Of a DNA stretch of 64,000 bases, positions 1 to 10,711 are shown one piece after another; position 1 is the first letter of the stretch, and each line of letters opens with the position of its first letter. The translations under genes were made by a program, and so were the position numbers. Location of the stretch: positions 124,001 to 188,000 of the forward strand of contig NZ_BMLM01000002.1 of the NCBI RefSeq assembly GCF_014645235.1, written 5' to 3'. The stretch is from Agrococcus terreus. Its GTDB lineage: Bacteria > Actinomycetota > Actinomycetes > Actinomycetales > Microbacteriaceae. A model generated the notes under the pieces. The model was not told the DNA's origin. It searched no databases and worked only from the letters and a program-made list of their open reading frames with translations.

Positions 1-452
1 GTCTCGAACATCGCCGTCTTCGACTCGAGCTGGTCGAACGCGGGCGCCTTGCGGTGGATCGACCAGCGCTCGGAGACCTCGAGCTGCTCGCCCTCGGGGA
101 GGTTGAGCGGCTCGCCGATGACGTTGAAGACCTTGCCCTTGGTGATGTCGCCGACGGGCACCGTGATCGACTCGCCCGTGTCGCGCACCTCCTGGCCGCG
201 GACCAGGCCGTCGGTCGGCTTCAGGGCGATGGCGCGGACGAGGTCGTCGCCCAGGTGCTGCGCGACCTCGAGCGTCAGCGTGAACGACTCCGAGCCCTCG
301 CCCAGCGAGACCTCGGTCTTGAGGGCGTTGTAGATGCCCGGGATGGCGTCGTGCGGGAACTCGATGTCGACGACGGGGCCGGTGACGCGAGCGATGCGAC
401 CGACGCCGCCTGCGGCCGCCTGCGGGGCCGACTGGGTGTCCGTGATGGTCAT
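1..452 (-). CDS. atpD: ATP synthase F1 subunit beta, 3' part outside window
   Basis: Catalytic beta subunit of the cytoplasmic F1 head. Only the N-terminal ~150 residues are present: the beta-barrel domain, reading [20 protein letters not shown] then [12 protein letters not shown], which is the usual opening of actinobacterial AtpD. The P-loop and nucleotide-binding domain lie beyond base 1. The ATG at 452 is preceded by a purine-rich stretch (GAAAGGCAAC on the minus strand). It lies 18 bp after atpG, as expected for the conserved order atpA-G-D-C. Truncation is caused by the window edge, not by a mutation. Confidence 0.95.
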   Translation of the reverse strand, partial: MTITDTQSAPQAAAGGVGRIARVTGPVVDIEFPHDAIPGIYNALKTEVSLGEGSESFTLTLEVAQHLGDDLVRAIALKPTDGLVRGQEVRDTGESITVPVGDITKGKVFNVIGEPLNLPEGEQLEVSERWSIHRKAPAFDQLESKTAMFE

Positions 453-470
453 GTCGTTGCCTTTCGTGGC

Positions 471-1355
471 TTACTTCGCCGAGGAGAGGGCGTCCGCGCC
501 GCCCACGATCTCGGAGATCTGCTGCGTGATCTCGGCCTGACGCGCGTTGTTGCGGAGACGCGTGTAGTCCGTGATGAGCTTGTCCGCGTTGTCGGAGGCC
601 GACTTCATGGCCTTCTGCGTGGCCGCCTGCTTCGCGGCGGCCGACTGCAGGAGCGCGTTGAAGATGCGGCTCTCGACGTAGACGGGGAGGAGGGCGTCGA
701 GCACCGACGCGGGCTCCGGCTCGAACTCGTAGAGCGGCAGCGCCGCCTCGTCGGAGGCCTGGTCGGCCTCGACGATCTCGAGCGGGAGGAGGCGCACGAC
801 GCTCGGCTCCTGCGTCATCATGCTCACGAAGCGGTTGTAGACGACGTGGATCTCGTCGACCTCCCCCTTCGTGTACGACTCGATGACGAGGTCGGCGATC
901 TCGCGGGCCAGCTCGGCGTCGGGCACGTCGGTCTGGCCCTGCCAGTCCTTGATGAAGGCGCGGCGGCGGAACTGGAAGTACTGCACCGCCTTGCGGCCGA
1001 CGAGGTAGTGGTCGACCTCCTTGCCGTCCTGCTCGAGCTGCGCCCGGAGCTCACCCGCCTCGCGGATGATCTGCGAGTTGAACGCGCCGGCGAGGCCGCG
1101 GTCGCTCGTGAGGACGATGACGGCGGAGCGCTTGATCTCCTCGCGCTCCGTCGTCAGTGGGTGCCCCTCGTTGGAGTACGTGGCCACGGCCGAGACGGCG
1201 CGCGTGATCGCCCGGGCGTAGGGGCTCGACGCCTCGACGCGACCCAGAGCCTTCTGGATGCGGGAGGCGGCGATGAGCTCCATCGCCTTCGTGATCTTCT
1301 TGGTCGTCTGCGCAGACTTGATCTTCTGCGTGTAGACCCTGAGCTTGGCGCCCAT
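471..1355 (-). CDS. atpG: ATP synthase F1 subunit gamma
   Basis: Central rotary stalk of F1, coupling c-ring rotation to catalysis in the alpha3beta3 head. The 294-residue protein starts [20 protein letters not shown], the conserved N-terminal helix, and ends with the matching C-terminal helix (about residues 235-285) including [20 protein letters not shown], the family signature. Length is normal. It begins 3 bp after the atpA stop, so translation is probably coupled. No actinobacterium-specific oddity was noticed other than typical acidic loops around residues 195-215. Confidence 0.97.
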   Translation of the reverse strand: MGAKLRVYTQKIKSAQTTKKITKAMELIAASRIQKALGRVEASSPYARAITRAVSAVATYSNEGHPLTTEREEIKRSAVIVLTSDRGLAGAFNSQIIREAGELRAQLEQDGKEVDHYLVGRKAVQYFQFRRRAFIKDWQGQTDVPDAELAREIADLVIESYTKGEVDEIHVVYNRFVSMMTQEPSVVRLLPLEIVEADQASDEAALPLYEFEPEPASVLDALLPVYVESRIFNALLQSAAAKQAATQKAMKSASDNADKLITDYTRLRNNARQAEITQQISEIVGGADALSSAK

Positions 1356-1358
1356 GGA

Positions 1359-2990
1359 TCAGCGCTTGCCCTTGACGATCTGCGCCTGGTTGACGTCCTC
1401 GAGCGGCATCGCGCTCGAGGGGTCGTTGTCGACGATCGAGTCGGAGCCCTTGGCCTGGAAGCCCTTGGCGAACTCGTCGACCTCGCGCTCGAGCGTGGCG
1501 AGCGTCTCGTCGTCCAGCACGTTCGTCGTGCGCAGCGTCGTGAGGACCTCCGAGTTGTTGCGGAGGTGCTCGAGCAGCTCGCCCTCGAAGCGGAGGATGT
1601 CCTCGACCGGGACCTCGTCCATCTTGCCGTTCGTGCCGGCCCAGATGGAGACGACCTGCTCCTCGACCGGGTACGGCGAGTACTGCGGCTGCTTGAGGAG
1701 CTCGGTGAGGCGCGCGCCGCGCGCCAGCTGCCGGCGGCTCGCCGCGTCGAGGTCGGACGCGAACATCGCGAAGGCCTCGAGCGAGCGGTACTGGGCGAGC
1801 TCGAGCTTGAGCGTGCCGGAGACCTTCTTGATCGACTTCACCTGCGCGTCGCCGCCGACTCGCGACACCGAGATGCCGACGTCGACCGCGGGGCGCTGGT
1901 TGGCGTTGAAGAGGTCCGACTGGAGGAAGATCTGGCCGTCGGTGATCGAGATCACGTTCGTCGGGATGTAGGCCGACACGTCGTTGGCCTTCGTCTCGAT
2001 GATCGGCAGGCCGGTCATCGAGCCCGCGCCGAGCTCGTCCGAGAGCTTCGCGCAGCGCTCGAGGAGGCGCGAGTGCAGGTAGAACACGTCGCCCGGGTAC
2101 GCCTCGCGGCCCGGCGGGCGGCGGAGGAGCAGCGAGACGGCGCGGTAGGCCTCGGCCTGCTTCGACAGGTCGTCGAAGATGATGAGGACGTGCTTGCCCT
2201 GGTACATCCAGTGCTGGCCGATGGCCGAGCCCGTGTACGGCGCCAGGTACTTGAAGCCGGCGGGGTCGGAGGCGGGAGCGGCGACGATCGTCGTGTACTC
2301 CATCGCGCCGGCGTCCTCGAGCGCGCCCTTCACCGAGGCGATGGTCGAGCCCTTCTGGCCGACGGCGACGTAGATGCAGCGCACCTGCTTCGTGATGTCG
2401 CCCGAGTCCCAGTTGGCCTTCTGGTTGATGATCGTGTCGATCGCGATCGCCGTCTTGCCCGTCTGACGGTCGCCGATGATGAGCTGGCGCTGGCCGCGGC
2501 CGACCGGGATCATCGCGTCGATGGCCTTGATGCCCGTCTGGAGCGGCTCGTGCACCGACTTGCGCTGCATGACGCCGGGGGCCTGGAGCTCGAGGGCGCG
2601 GCGGCCGGTCGACGAGATCTCGCCGAGGCCGTCGATCGGGTTGCCGAGCGGGTCGACGACGCGGCCGAGGTAGCCCTCGCCGACGGGGACCGAGAGGACC
2701 TCGCCCGTGCGGGTCACCTCCATGCCCTCGACGATGCCGTCGAACTCGCCGAGCACGACGACGCCGATCTCGGCCTCGTCGAGGTTCTGGGCGAGGCCGA
2801 GCGTGCCGTCCGCGAAGCGCACGAGCTCGTTGGCCATGACGCCCGGGAGCCCCTCGACGTGGGCGATGCCGTCGGACGCGTCGATGACGTGGCCGACCTC
2901 GGCCGTCGTCGACGACGACGCCTCGTAGGACGAGACGAAGTCGGCGAGGGCGCCCTTGATCTCGTCGGGGCTGATGGTGAGCTCTGACAT
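1359..2990 (-). CDS. atpA: ATP synthase F1 subunit alpha
   Basis: Non-catalytic nucleotide-binding subunit of F1. The 543-residue protein has the N-terminal barrel (about 25-95), a Walker A loop GDRQTGKT at residues 173-180, and the C-terminal helical bundle. The segment [17 protein letters not shown]-like region ([21 protein letters not shown] split here by length) carries the alpha/beta family signature. The ~30-residue C-terminal tail after residue 510 is longer than in E. coli, as usual for Actinobacteria, where it can restrict ATP hydrolysis. It follows atpH by 27 bp with a GAAGA-type ribosome site. Confidence 0.97.
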   Translation of the reverse strand: MSELTISPDEIKGALADFVSSYEASSSTTAEVGHVIDASDGIAHVEGLPGVMANELVRFADGTLGLAQNLDEAEIGVVVLGEFDGIVEGMEVTRTGEVLSVPVGEGYLGRVVDPLGNPIDGLGEISSTGRRALELQAPGVMQRKSVHEPLQTGIKAIDAMIPVGRGQRQLIIGDRQTGKTAIAIDTIINQKANWDSGDITKQVRCIYVAVGQKGSTIASVKGALEDAGAMEYTTIVAAPASDPAGFKYLAPYTGSAIGQHWMYQGKHVLIIFDDLSKQAEAYRAVSLLLRRPPGREAYPGDVFYLHSRLLERCAKLSDELGAGSMTGLPIIETKANDVSAYIPTNVISITDGQIFLQSDLFNANQRPAVDVGISVSRVGGDAQVKSIKKVSGTLKLELAQYRSLEAFAMFASDLDAASRRQLARGARLTELLKQPQYSPYPVEEQVVSIWAGTNGKMDEVPVEDILRFEGELLEHLRNNSEVLTTLRTTNVLDDETLATLEREVDEFAKGFQAKGSDSIVDNDPSSAMPLEDVNQAQIVKGKR

Positions 2991-3017
2991 GTGTCTTCCT
3001 CTTCGGATGCCTTCGAC

Positions 3018-3803
3018 CTAGCCGAGCTGCAGGCGGAGGTCGGTGAACTTGGAACGGACGGTGCCGTCGATGACGTCGTCGCCGATCGCGACGCGGAGGC
3101 CGCCGAGGACCGCCGGGTCGACGATCTGCTGCAGCTGGAGCGTGCGGCCGTACTGGCGCTCGAGGCCGGCGCGGAGCCGGTCGAGCTGGGCCGCGGGGAG
3201 CTCGCGAGCGGTGGTGACGGTCGCGAGCGAGCTGCCGGACGCGGAGGCGACCTGCGCCGTCGCCGCTCGGAGGAGCTGCCGCACGCGGCGGCCGCGGGGT
3301 GCGCGCACGAGGTGGTCGAGGATCGCGGCGGCGGCTGCGCTCGCGCGGCCGGCGAGGAGGCGCTCGACGAGCACCGCCTTGTCGTCCGCCCGGCCGAGCA
3401 TGCCGCCGAGCGCGAGCTCGAGCTCGGCGTCGGAGGCGACGGTCCGCTCGAACGCCGCGAGCTCGCCCGCGACGTCGGCGCCGCCGGCGGAGCGCACCGC
3501 GATCCGGATGCCCGCGTCGTCGAGCGCCGCGAGGATGTCCTCCGCCTTCGACCAGCGCTGGCGCGCGAGGTGCGCGGCGACAGCGCGGGCGGGGGCGCCC
3601 AGCTGGCCGAGCACCCGCTCGGCGAGCGCCGCGCGGGCGTCCGCCGTCGCGACCGGGTCGACGAGCGCCGAGAGCACCTGCGGGCTGCGCTCGATGGCGC
3701 GCGAGGCCTGGAACAGGTCGCGCGCGTCGTCGAGCCCGGCCTGGGGCTGGCCCTGGAGCGCCTCGTCGATGCCGGCTCGCGCCTGGCTGGTCGCGCTGCC
3801 CAC
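3018..3803 (-). CDS. atpH: ATP synthase subunit delta
   Basis: Peripheral-stalk (OSCP-type) subunit connecting F1 to subunit b. I choose the GTG at 3803, giving 261 residues starting (M)[16 protein letters not shown]; it overlaps the atpF stop as TAGTG, a common coupling arrangement. The C-terminal motif around [20 protein letters not shown] is the diagnostic delta signature. At 261 residues it is longer than the ~180 of proteobacteria but normal for Actinobacteria. There is no fusion to the b subunit as seen in mycobacteria. Confidence 0.93.
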   Translation of the reverse strand: MGSATSQARAGIDEALQGQPQAGLDDARDLFQASRAIERSPQVLSALVDPVATADARAALAERVLGQLGAPARAVAAHLARQRWSKAEDILAALDDAGIRIAVRSAGGADVAGELAAFERTVASDAELELALGGMLGRADDKAVLVERLLAGRASAAAAAILDHLVRAPRGRRVRQLLRAATAQVASASGSSLATVTTARELPAAQLDRLRAGLERQYGRTLQLQQIVDPAVLGGLRVAIGDDVIDGTVRSKFTDLRLQLG

Positions 3804-4354
3804 TAGCGGGTCGCCCCGTCGCGCTCGAGGTCGGCGAGGAAGCGGTCGACGATCGCCGCGCTGCGCGCGTCGTCCATCGACTCGCCCACGACCTTCTCGG
3901 AGAGGTCGATCGCGAGCGTGCCCACCTCGGTGCGCAGCGACGAGAACGCCGCCTGGCGCTCGGCCTCGATGCGCTGGTGCGCCTGCGCGGTGATGCGCTC
4001 GGCCTCGTCGTTGGCGCGAGCCTTGAGGTCGGCCTCGATCTTGGCCGCGTCGGTGCGCGCCTGGTCCTTGATGCGAGCGGCCTCGGCACGTGCCTCGGCG
4101 AGCTGCGTCGTGTAGGTCTCGAGCGCTGCGGCGGCCTCGGCCTGCGCCTCCTCGGCCTTCTTGATGCCGCCCTCGATCGCAGCCGAGCGCTCGTCGAGGA
4201 GCGCCTGCATGCGAGGGAGCACGACCTTCCAGAAGATCAGCAGGAGGACGACGAAGATGACCGACGACCACAGGATGTCGTAGAACGCGGGGAGCAGCGG
4301 GTTGGGCGTGCCCTCTGCGCCTTCCTCCGCGAGGAAGAGAGGAGTGGTCAGCAT
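3803..4354 (-). CDS. atpF: ATP synthase F0 subunit b
   Basis: Stator subunit anchoring F1 to the membrane. In 183 residues it has a short N-terminal segment ([19 protein letters not shown]), one transmembrane helix at about residues 26-46 ([20 protein letters not shown]) and a long charged, alanine-rich coiled coil to the end that pairs with a second b chain and with delta. It lies 10 bp after atpE and its stop overlaps the atpH GTG start, consistent with one polycistronic unit. Confidence 0.96.
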   Translation of the reverse strand: MLTTPLFLAEEGAEGTPNPLLPAFYDILWSSVIFVVLLLIFWKVVLPRMQALLDERSAAIEGGIKKAEEAQAEAAAALETYTTQLAEARAEAARIKDQARTDAAKIEADLKARANDEAERITAQAHQRIEAERQAAFSSLRTEVGTLAIDLSEKVVGESMDDARSAAIVDRFLADLERDGATR

Positions 4355-4364
4355 GTCGCCTCGA

Positions 4365-5466
<1,102 letters not shown>

Positions 5467-5630
5467 GGGGACGTTCAGTGTCTCTTCCTCAACCTCATGG
5501 CGCCTGGCGCCTTCTCGACGTCGGTGCGCCCCCTCGCGCGAATGCGCTCGAGAACGAGCGCTGCAGTCGGGGGGACGCTGAAAACCCTATCAGAACCTGG
5601 GAGCCTGGGGGCCCGCCGCGGTGGCGGCGA

Positions 5631-6092
5631 TCAGGCGCGGGCGCCCGAAGCGGGGCGCCCCTGCGTCTCGTCGTCGGCGTCGCTGTCGACGATCGGCTGA
5701 CGGCTCGTGGCGACCACGACGCAGTCGATGACGAGCGAGCCGATGACGGCCGCGACGAGCGAGCCGAAGGCGACGCCGCGGTGCAGCCAGTCCTGGTCGG
5801 CGAGCACGAAGACGAGCACGATGAACAGCACGAACTTCACGAGCCAGCCGCCCAGCACGATGCCGAAGAACGCGCCGGAGAGCATCTGGCCGCGGGAGGC
5901 CTTGAACGCGAGCACGATGCTGGCTGCGGTGAGGCCGCAGAAGACGATGGCGAGGGCCGTGCCGACGAGCGCCGAGGCCACGCCCGCGCCCTCCGCGGCG
6001 ATCCAGCCGACGATGCCGCCGATCACCGCCACGGCGGCGGCGAGCATGCCGCCCCAGAGGAGGATGCGACGCATGATCGCGTTCGTGGTCAT
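5631..6092 (-). CDS. atpI: AtpI-like small membrane protein at the head of the atp operon
   Basis: 153-residue protein with four predicted membrane segments (about 9-31, 37-60, 72-98, 104-128) and a charged C-terminal tail ending ETQGRPASGARA. Position immediately before atpB and topology match AtpI-type proteins, which assist c-ring assembly or magnesium supply; sequence similarity in this group is weak, so the assignment rests mainly on synteny. ATG at 6092 overlaps the wecA stop by 4 bases (ATGA), suggesting coupled translation with wecA. Confidence 0.75.
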   Translation of the reverse strand: MTTNAIMRRILLWGGMLAAAVAVIGGIVGWIAAEGAGVASALVGTALAIVFCGLTAASIVLAFKASRGQMLSGAFFGIVLGGWLVKFVLFIVLVFVLADQDWLHRGVAFGSLVAAVIGSLVIDCVVVATSRQPIVDSDADDETQGRPASGARA

Positions 6093-7285
6093 CGGTGGTC
6101 TCCCGGTCGGTCGGAGCTGGTCGCGGCGAGGCGGCTGGGCCGGACTCCCCTGCGCGCAGCGCGCCGCTCGTGCAGCACCCGCAGGAACGTGCGCCACACG
6201 CGCCGGCTCACGGGCGCTGCCGTCAGCACCGCGCATACGACGAATCCGCCCACCATGATACCGACGGCCACCCACCAGGGCTGGATGAGGAAGACGAGGC
6301 AGCCCACCGAGACGACGGCCGTCCACGCGTAGAAGATGAGCACGGCGCCCAGGTGCGAGTGCCCCATGTCGAGCAGCCGGTGGTGCAGGTGCTTGCGGTC
6401 GGCGGCGAACGGGCTGTTGCCGTTCGCGACGCGGCGGATGACCGCGAGGGCGAAGTCGGTGAGCGGCAGCAGCAGGATCGCCAGCGGCAGCAGGATCGGG
6501 ATGAACGCAGGCAGGATCTGGCTGCGGCCGCCCATCGTGCCGAGGTCGATCTGGCCGGTGACCGCGATCGCGCTCGCGGCCGTCAGCAGGCCCAGCATGA
6601 GCGCGCCGCCGTCGCCCATGAACATCTTCGCGCGGTGCCAGTTGACCGGCAGGAAGCCGACGCAGACGCCGATGATGATCGCGGTGATCAGGCTCGCGAG
6701 CGAGAAGTAGGCGTTCCGCTGCGCGAAGTTCTCGCTGATCATCCAGATGTACGCCCAGAACGCCGCGGCGCCGATGATCGTCGTGCCCGCGACGAGCCCG
6801 TCGAGGCCGTCGATGAAGTTCACGGCGTTCATCACGAGCACGATCACGAGGATCGACAGCGCGATCGACATCTGCGACGAGGGCACCGTGAGGCCCGCGA
6901 CCGGCAGGCTCACGATCTGCACCGCGAGGACGGCGACGCCCGCGGCGACCAGGATCTGCGCGCCGAGCTTCAGCATCCAGTCGAGGTCGACGAGGTCGTC
7001 GAGCACGCCGACGGCGCAGATCGCGATCGCGGCGCCCAGCAGCGTCCAGATGCGGATCGGCTCGGCGAAGACGCCGGCGAAGTCGGGCAGCAGCGACGCG
7101 ACGCCGAAGGCGCCGAGCACGCCGAGGCACATCGCCACGCCGCCGAGCCGCGGCGTCGGCCGCGAGTGCACGTCGCGCTCGCGCACGGGCGGGTGGATGC
7201 CGTGGCGCAGGGCCAGGGCGAGCACGACGCGGCTCGCGACGAAGGTGACGAGGGCGGCGACCGCTGCGACGAGGAGGAAGGTCAC
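6089..7285 (-). CDS. wecA: WecA/MraY-family undecaprenyl-phosphate sugar-1-phosphate transferase
   Basis: Integral membrane enzyme that transfers a HexNAc-1-phosphate from a UDP-sugar to a polyprenyl phosphate, starting cell-wall glycopolymer synthesis. About 10-11 membrane helices in 398 residues. Signature motifs are visible: VLDDLVDLDW (acidic Mg site), NFIDGLDGL (second acidic motif) and KHLHHRLLDMG, the histidine motif typical of WecA/TagO rather than MraY. The N-terminal segment VRERDVHSRPTPRLGG is also family-typical. The GTG at 7285 is chosen because it is 4 bp after the tsaC stop; an upstream start inside tsaC cannot be excluded. In other Actinobacteria the same gene lies between sua5 and atpI. 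Confidence 0.9.
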   Translation of the reverse strand: MTFLLVAAVAALVTFVASRVVLALALRHGIHPPVRERDVHSRPTPRLGGVAMCLGVLGAFGVASLLPDFAGVFAEPIRIWTLLGAAIAICAVGVLDDLVDLDWMLKLGAQILVAAGVAVLAVQIVSLPVAGLTVPSSQMSIALSILVIVLVMNAVNFIDGLDGLVAGTTIIGAAAFWAYIWMISENFAQRNAYFSLASLITAIIIGVCVGFLPVNWHRAKMFMGDGGALMLGLLTAASAIAVTGQIDLGTMGGRSQILPAFIPILLPLAILLLPLTDFALAVIRRVANGNSPFAADRKHLHHRLLDMGHSHLGAVLIFYAWTAVVSVGCLVFLIQPWWVAVGIMVGGFVVCAVLTAAPVSRRVWRTFLRVLHERRAARRGVRPSRLAATSSDRPGDHR

Positions 7286-7289
7286 GCGC

Positions 7290-7958
7290 TCACTCGGCGG
7301 CGAGCAGGTCGCCGAGCGCCTCCGCGACCGCCTCGCGCGGCAGCACGCCCTGGCGGACGATGCGGACGACGCCGTCGGTCGAGCAGTCCAGGATCGTGGA
7401 GCCGTTGGCGGCGCCGTCCGGCACCGGGCCGCCGACGGGGCCGGCGTCGAGCACGACGTCGACCCGGTCGCCCAGCATGTCGGCGGCCTCCTGCGCCGTC
7501 GTCGCGGCGGGCATGCCGTGCAGGTTGGCGCTCGAGACGGCGAGCGGGCCGGTCTCGCGGAGCAGGCCGATCGCGATCGGGTGGTCGGGCACGCGCAGCG
7601 CCACGGTGCCGCCCGTGTCGCCGAGGTCCCAGGTGAGCGAGGCCTGCGCGCGCACGATGATCGTGAGCGGGCCGGGCCAGTGCGCATCGAGGAGCGCCTC
7701 CACCTCGGGCGGGATCCGCTCGGCGAGCGCCGCCGCCATCGGCCGGTCGGCGACCAGCACGGGCGGCGGGAAGCCGCGGTCGCGGCCCTTCGCCGCGAGC
7801 AGCGCCGCGACCGCCGAGTGCGAGAAGGCGTCGGCGGCGATGCCGTAGACGGTGTCGGTCGGGATCACGATGCAGCGCCCCGCCGCGACCGCCGTGCGCG
7901 CCGCCCGCACGCCCTCGAGGAGCGAGGCGGGATCGGCGCAGTCGTGGATCGCGGGCAC
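7290..7958 (-). CDS. tsaC: L-threonylcarbamoyladenylate synthase (Sua5/YrdC/TsaC family)
   Basis: Makes threonylcarbamoyl-AMP from threonine, bicarbonate and ATP, the first step of t6A37 tRNA modification. The 222-residue protein is a single YrdC-type domain: IPTDTVYGIAADA at about 33-45, the lysine-containing KGRDRGFPPPVLV loop, and SSANLHG late in the domain. No C-terminal Sua5 extension is present. GTG at 7958 is chosen; a TACGAT hexamer ends 6 bp upstream, which suggests a leaderless transcript separate from prmC, whose stop is 49 bp away. Confidence 0.92.
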   Translation of the reverse strand: MPAIHDCADPASLLEGVRAARTAVAAGRCIVIPTDTVYGIAADAFSHSAVAALLAAKGRDRGFPPPVLVADRPMAAALAERIPPEVEALLDAHWPGPLTIIVRAQASLTWDLGDTGGTVALRVPDHPIAIGLLRETGPLAVSSANLHGMPAATTAQEAADMLGDRVDVVLDAGPVGGPVPDGAANGSTILDCSTDGVVRIVRQGVLPREAVAEALGDLLAAE

Positions 7959-7964
7959 GGGCCC

Positions 7965-7970
7965 ATCGTA
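7965..7970 (-). promoter_or_regulatory. Candidate -10 element of tsaC (leaderless)
   Basis: TACGAT on the minus strand, six bases before the GTG start; no Shine-Dalgarno sequence intervenes. Confidence 0.5.
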
Positions 7971-8007
7971 CCGCCGCGGTGCGCGACGGTCCCCGCCGCA
8001 GCTGTCG

Positions 8008-8874
8008 TCAGCGGACCGCGGAGGTGACGCGGTCGCGCCCCGCGAGGTCCTGGCGCGTGCGCGCGCTGTGGAACCCGGCGTCCTCCAGCAGGCCCCGGAT
8101 CGCGGCGCCCTGGTGCTCCGCGTGCTCGAACGCGACGAGGCCGCCCGGCGTGAGCAGGTCGGCGGCGAGCGGGGCGAGGCTGCGCACGAGGTCGAGGCCG
8201 TCGGCGCCCGAGTAGAGCGCGAGCGCGGGGTCGTGCGAGCGCACCTCGGGGTCGGCGGGGATGGCCGCGTGCGGCACGTAGGGCGGGTTCGACACGAGCA
8301 CCTGCAGCGAGCCGGGGACGACGCCGATCGCATCGAGCGCGGCGAGGTCGCGGGCGTCGGCGTGCAGCAGGCGCACGCGCGGCGCGAGCTCCCGCACGTT
8401 GCGGCTCGCCCAGACGAAGGCCGCAGGGCTCGCCTCGACCGCGACCACGCGCGCGCGCGGCGCCTCGCGCGCGATCGAGATCGCGACGGCGCCCGAGCCG
8501 GTGCCGACGTCGAGCACGAGCGGCTCGCGGCCGGCGCCGCGCAGGTGCTCGAGCACGACGTCGACGAGCACCTCGGTCTCGGGCCGGGGCGTGAAGACGC
8601 CCTGCCCCACCGCGAGCTCGACGTGGCGGAACGGCGCGACGCCGATGATGCGCTGCAGCGGCTCGCGCCGCGCGCGCCGGACCACCGCGTCCGCGAGCCT
8701 CGACTCCGCCTCCGGCTCGAGCGCGCGCCCGACCGCCATGTCGAGGCGGAGCTCGCCGAGCGAGCGGTCGGTCGCCCAGGCGGCGAGCAGCTCGGCGTCC
8801 GGGCCATCCACGCCGGCTTCGGCGAGGACGGCCCGCACGGACCGGACAGCCTCGGCGACGCTCCTGGTGGGCAT
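8008..8874 (-). CDS. prmC: Release factor glutamine methyltransferase
   Basis: N5-glutamine methyltransferase that modifies the GGQ glutamine of release factors RF1/RF2. The 288-residue protein has an N-terminal helical domain (about 1-75), an AdoMet-binding Rossmann domain with VLDVGTGSGAVAIS near residue 120, and the catalytic NPPY motif in LVSNPPYVPHAAIP. In most Actinobacteria it directly follows prfA; here prfA lies about 11.4 kb away. A TACCGT hexamer six bases before ATG implies its own leaderless promoter, consistent with that separation. Confidence 0.94.
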   Translation of the reverse strand: MPTRSVAEAVRSVRAVLAEAGVDGPDAELLAAWATDRSLGELRLDMAVGRALEPEAESRLADAVVRRARREPLQRIIGVAPFRHVELAVGQGVFTPRPETEVLVDVVLEHLRGAGREPLVLDVGTGSGAVAISIAREAPRARVVAVEASPAAFVWASRNVRELAPRVRLLHADARDLAALDAIGVVPGSLQVLVSNPPYVPHAAIPADPEVRSHDPALALYSGADGLDLVRSLAPLAADLLTPGGLVAFEHAEHQGAAIRGLLEDAGFHSARTRQDLAGRDRVTSAVR

Positions 8875-8880
8875 CCGTCC

Positions 8881-8886
8881 ACGGTA
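8881..8886 (-). promoter_or_regulatory. Candidate -10 element of prmC (leaderless)
   Basis: TACCGT on the minus strand, six bases before the ATG; no ribosome-binding site is visible. Confidence 0.5.
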
Positions 8887-8980
8887 CTCGGCGGCGGCGC
8901 CGCCCCACGCCGCGCAGGGGCGATCCTGCGCCGTCGTGGAGCGAGCGCTGACGCTCGGGCCGCGAGGAGGATGACGGCCG

Positions 8981-8986
8981 TATGCT
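8981..8986 (+). promoter_or_regulatory. Candidate -10 element of cysK
   Basis: TATGCT, which would start a short leader of about 30 bases carrying the AAAGG ribosome site of cysK. No clear -35 hexamer was found. Confidence 0.4.
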
Positions 8987-9021
8987 GAAAGCCCCGCTTC
9001 CATCGGATGAAAGGCAGGCGC

Positions 9022-9960
9022 ATGGCCCGCATCTTCGACGACATCACCGGCACCATCGGCGGCACGCCGCTCGTGCGCCTCCAGCGCCTGGACGACACGC
9101 ACGCCACCGTGCTCGTCAAGCTCGAGTCGTTCAACCCCGCCGGCTCCGTGAAGGATCGCATCGGCAAGGCGCTCATCGACGCGGCCGAGGCCTCCGGCGA
9201 GCTCCAGCCGGGCGGCACGATCGTCGAGGGCACGAGCGGCAACACCGGCATCGCGCTCGCCTTCGTCGGCGCCGCGCGCGGCTACCGCGTCGTGCTCACG
9301 ATGCCCGAGACCATGTCGGTCGAGCGCCGCGCGATCCTCAAGGCCTACGGCGCCGAGCTGGTGCTCACCCCCGGCGCCGACGGCATGCGCGGCGCCGTCG
9401 AGCGCGCGCAGCAGATCGTCGACGAGACTCCCGGCGCGATCCTCGCCCGCCAGTTCGAGAACGAGGCCAACCCGGCCGTGCACCGCGCCACGACGGCCGA
9501 GGAGATCTGGGCCGACACCGACGGCGACGTCGACGTGTTCGTCTCGGGCATCGGCACGGGCGGCACCATCACGGGCGCCGGCAACCGCCTCAAGGAGCTG
9601 GACCCCGACATCCGCGTCGTCGCCGTCGAGCCCGCAGACTCGCCGCTGCTCACGAAGGGCCAGGCGGGCCCGCACAAGATCCAGGGCCTCGGCGCGAACT
9701 TCGTGCCGGCGCTGCTCGACACCGACGTCTACGACGAGGTCGTCGACGTCGAGCTCGACGACGCCGTGCGCGTCGGCCGACGCCTCGCCGCCGAGGAGGG
9801 CATCTTCGCCGGCATCTCCTCGGGCGCGATCGTGCACGCGGCGCTCGAGATCGCCCGCCGGCCCGAGTCGGAGGGCAAGACGATCGTCGCGATCGTCTGC
9901 GACACCGGCGAGCGCTACCTGTCGATGCCCATCTACGCTGAGCTGGCGCAGCAGGGCTGA
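9022..9960 (+). CDS. cysK: Cysteine synthase A (O-acetylserine sulfhydrylase)
   Basis: PLP enzyme converting O-acetylserine and sulfide to cysteine. The 312-residue product starts [20 protein letters not shown]; the ATG at 9022 is preferred over 9007 because GAAAGG lies 8 bases upstream of it. The PLP lysine is in [11 protein letters not shown], the substrate loop is [12 protein letters not shown] and the phosphate-binding loop [13 protein letters not shown]. Length and motifs are typical of CysK rather than CysM or cystathionine synthase. cysE follows 63 bp downstream, forming a cysteine biosynthesis pair. Confidence 0.96.
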   Translation: MARIFDDITGTIGGTPLVRLQRLDDTHATVLVKLESFNPAGSVKDRIGKALIDAAEASGELQPGGTIVEGTSGNTGIALAFVGAARGYRVVLTMPETMSVERRAILKAYGAELVLTPGADGMRGAVERAQQIVDETPGAILARQFENEANPAVHRATTAEEIWADTDGDVDVFVSGIGTGGTITGAGNRLKELDPDIRVVAVEPADSPLLTKGQAGPHKIQGLGANFVPALLDTDVYDEVVDVELDDAVRVGRRLAAEEGIFAGISSGAIVHAALEIARRPESEGKTIVAIVCDTGERYLSMPIYAELAQQG

Positions 9961-10023
9961 CGCCGACGCCGGACCGGGAGCCCGGCAGCCACGACGAGCC
10001 GGCACGACGACGAGAGGGAGGCG

Positions 10024-10572
10024 ATGGGCCTGCTGCACGTCCGCGAGGACATCGAGAACGCCAAGCGGCACGACCCGGCCGCGCGCGGATCGCTGACGAT
10101 CGCGCTGACGTACTCGACCCTCCACGCCGTGTGGGCCCACCGCGTCAACCACCGCCTCTGGCACGCCGGCGCGCGCTCGCTCGCGCGCGCCGGCAGCCAG
10201 TGGGCGCGCTTCATGACGGGCGTCGAGATCCACCCCGGCGCCCGCATCGGCCGTCGCTTCTTCATCGACCACGGGATGGGCGTCGTGATCGGCGAGACCG
10301 CCGAGGTCGGCGACGACGTGATGCTCTACCACGGCGTCACGCTCGGCGGCACGGCCCGCGGCGCCGTGAAGCGCCACCCGACGATCGGCGACCGCGTGCT
10401 CGTCGGCGCCGGCGCGAAGGTGCTCGGCGCGATCTCGCTCGGCGACGATGTGAAGGTCGGCGCGAACGCCGTCGTGCTGCACTCGTTCCCGGCGGGCACG
10501 ACGCTCGTCGGCATCCCGGCCGTCCCGGTCGAGCGCGGGACGCCCACCGGGCTCATCGAGTACGTCATCTAG
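10024..10572 (+). CDS. cysE: Serine O-acetyltransferase
   Basis: Transfers acetyl from acetyl-CoA to serine, giving the CysK substrate. The 182-residue protein is the short SAT form: a brief N-terminal helical region (residues 1-65, starting [20 protein letters not shown]) followed by left-handed beta-helix hexapeptide repeats, including [11 protein letters not shown], the catalytic-site [12 protein letters not shown] and HGVTLGG. A strong ribosome site (GAGAGGGAGG) precedes ATG. It lacks the longer N-terminal domain of E. coli CysE (273 residues), which is common in Gram-positives. Confidence 0.95.
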   Translation: MGLLHVREDIENAKRHDPAARGSLTIALTYSTLHAVWAHRVNHRLWHAGARSLARAGSQWARFMTGVEIHPGARIGRRFFIDHGMGVVIGETAEVGDDVMLYHGVTLGGTARGAVKRHPTIGDRVLVGAGAKVLGAISLGDDVKVGANAVVLHSFPAGTTLVGIPAVPVERGTPTGLIEYVI

Positions 10573-10590
10573 CGGCTCGCGCCGCCTCGC

Positions 10591-10711
10591 CTCGAGTGGC
10601 GCCGACTCCTGCCGAGTGGCGGCGATCGGCGCCGAGTGGCGGCGATGTGCTGGCGATCGCCGCCACCGTCGACCAGATGCCGCCACTCGAGACCGGATGC
10701 CGTCACTCGAT
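10591..10711. repeat. Cluster of five GAGTGGCGGC-type repeats
   Basis: Three direct copies of the motif (C)CGAGTGGCGSC at 10591, 10611 and 10631 (the latter two share 16 identical bases, GCCGAGTGGCGGCGAT) face two inverted copies, ATGCCGYCACTCGA, at 10677 and 10697. The cluster fills the space between convergent cysE and the SMR gene and includes the SMR stop codon. It could fold as a terminator or be a low-copy intergenic repeat family. Confidence 0.7.

Noticed and set aside
54-2987. Very long open frames antisense to the ATP synthase genes (and similar ones opposite rho, argS, pckG)
   Set aside because: Their products are Arg/Asp/Leu/Val-rich with no domain; they are produced by the GC-rich third positions of the real genes on the other strand.
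6089-7285. MraY (phospho-MurNAc-pentapeptide transferase)
   Set aside because: The HLHHRLL motif and location between sua5 and atpI indicate the WecA/TagO branch; there are no mur genes nearby.
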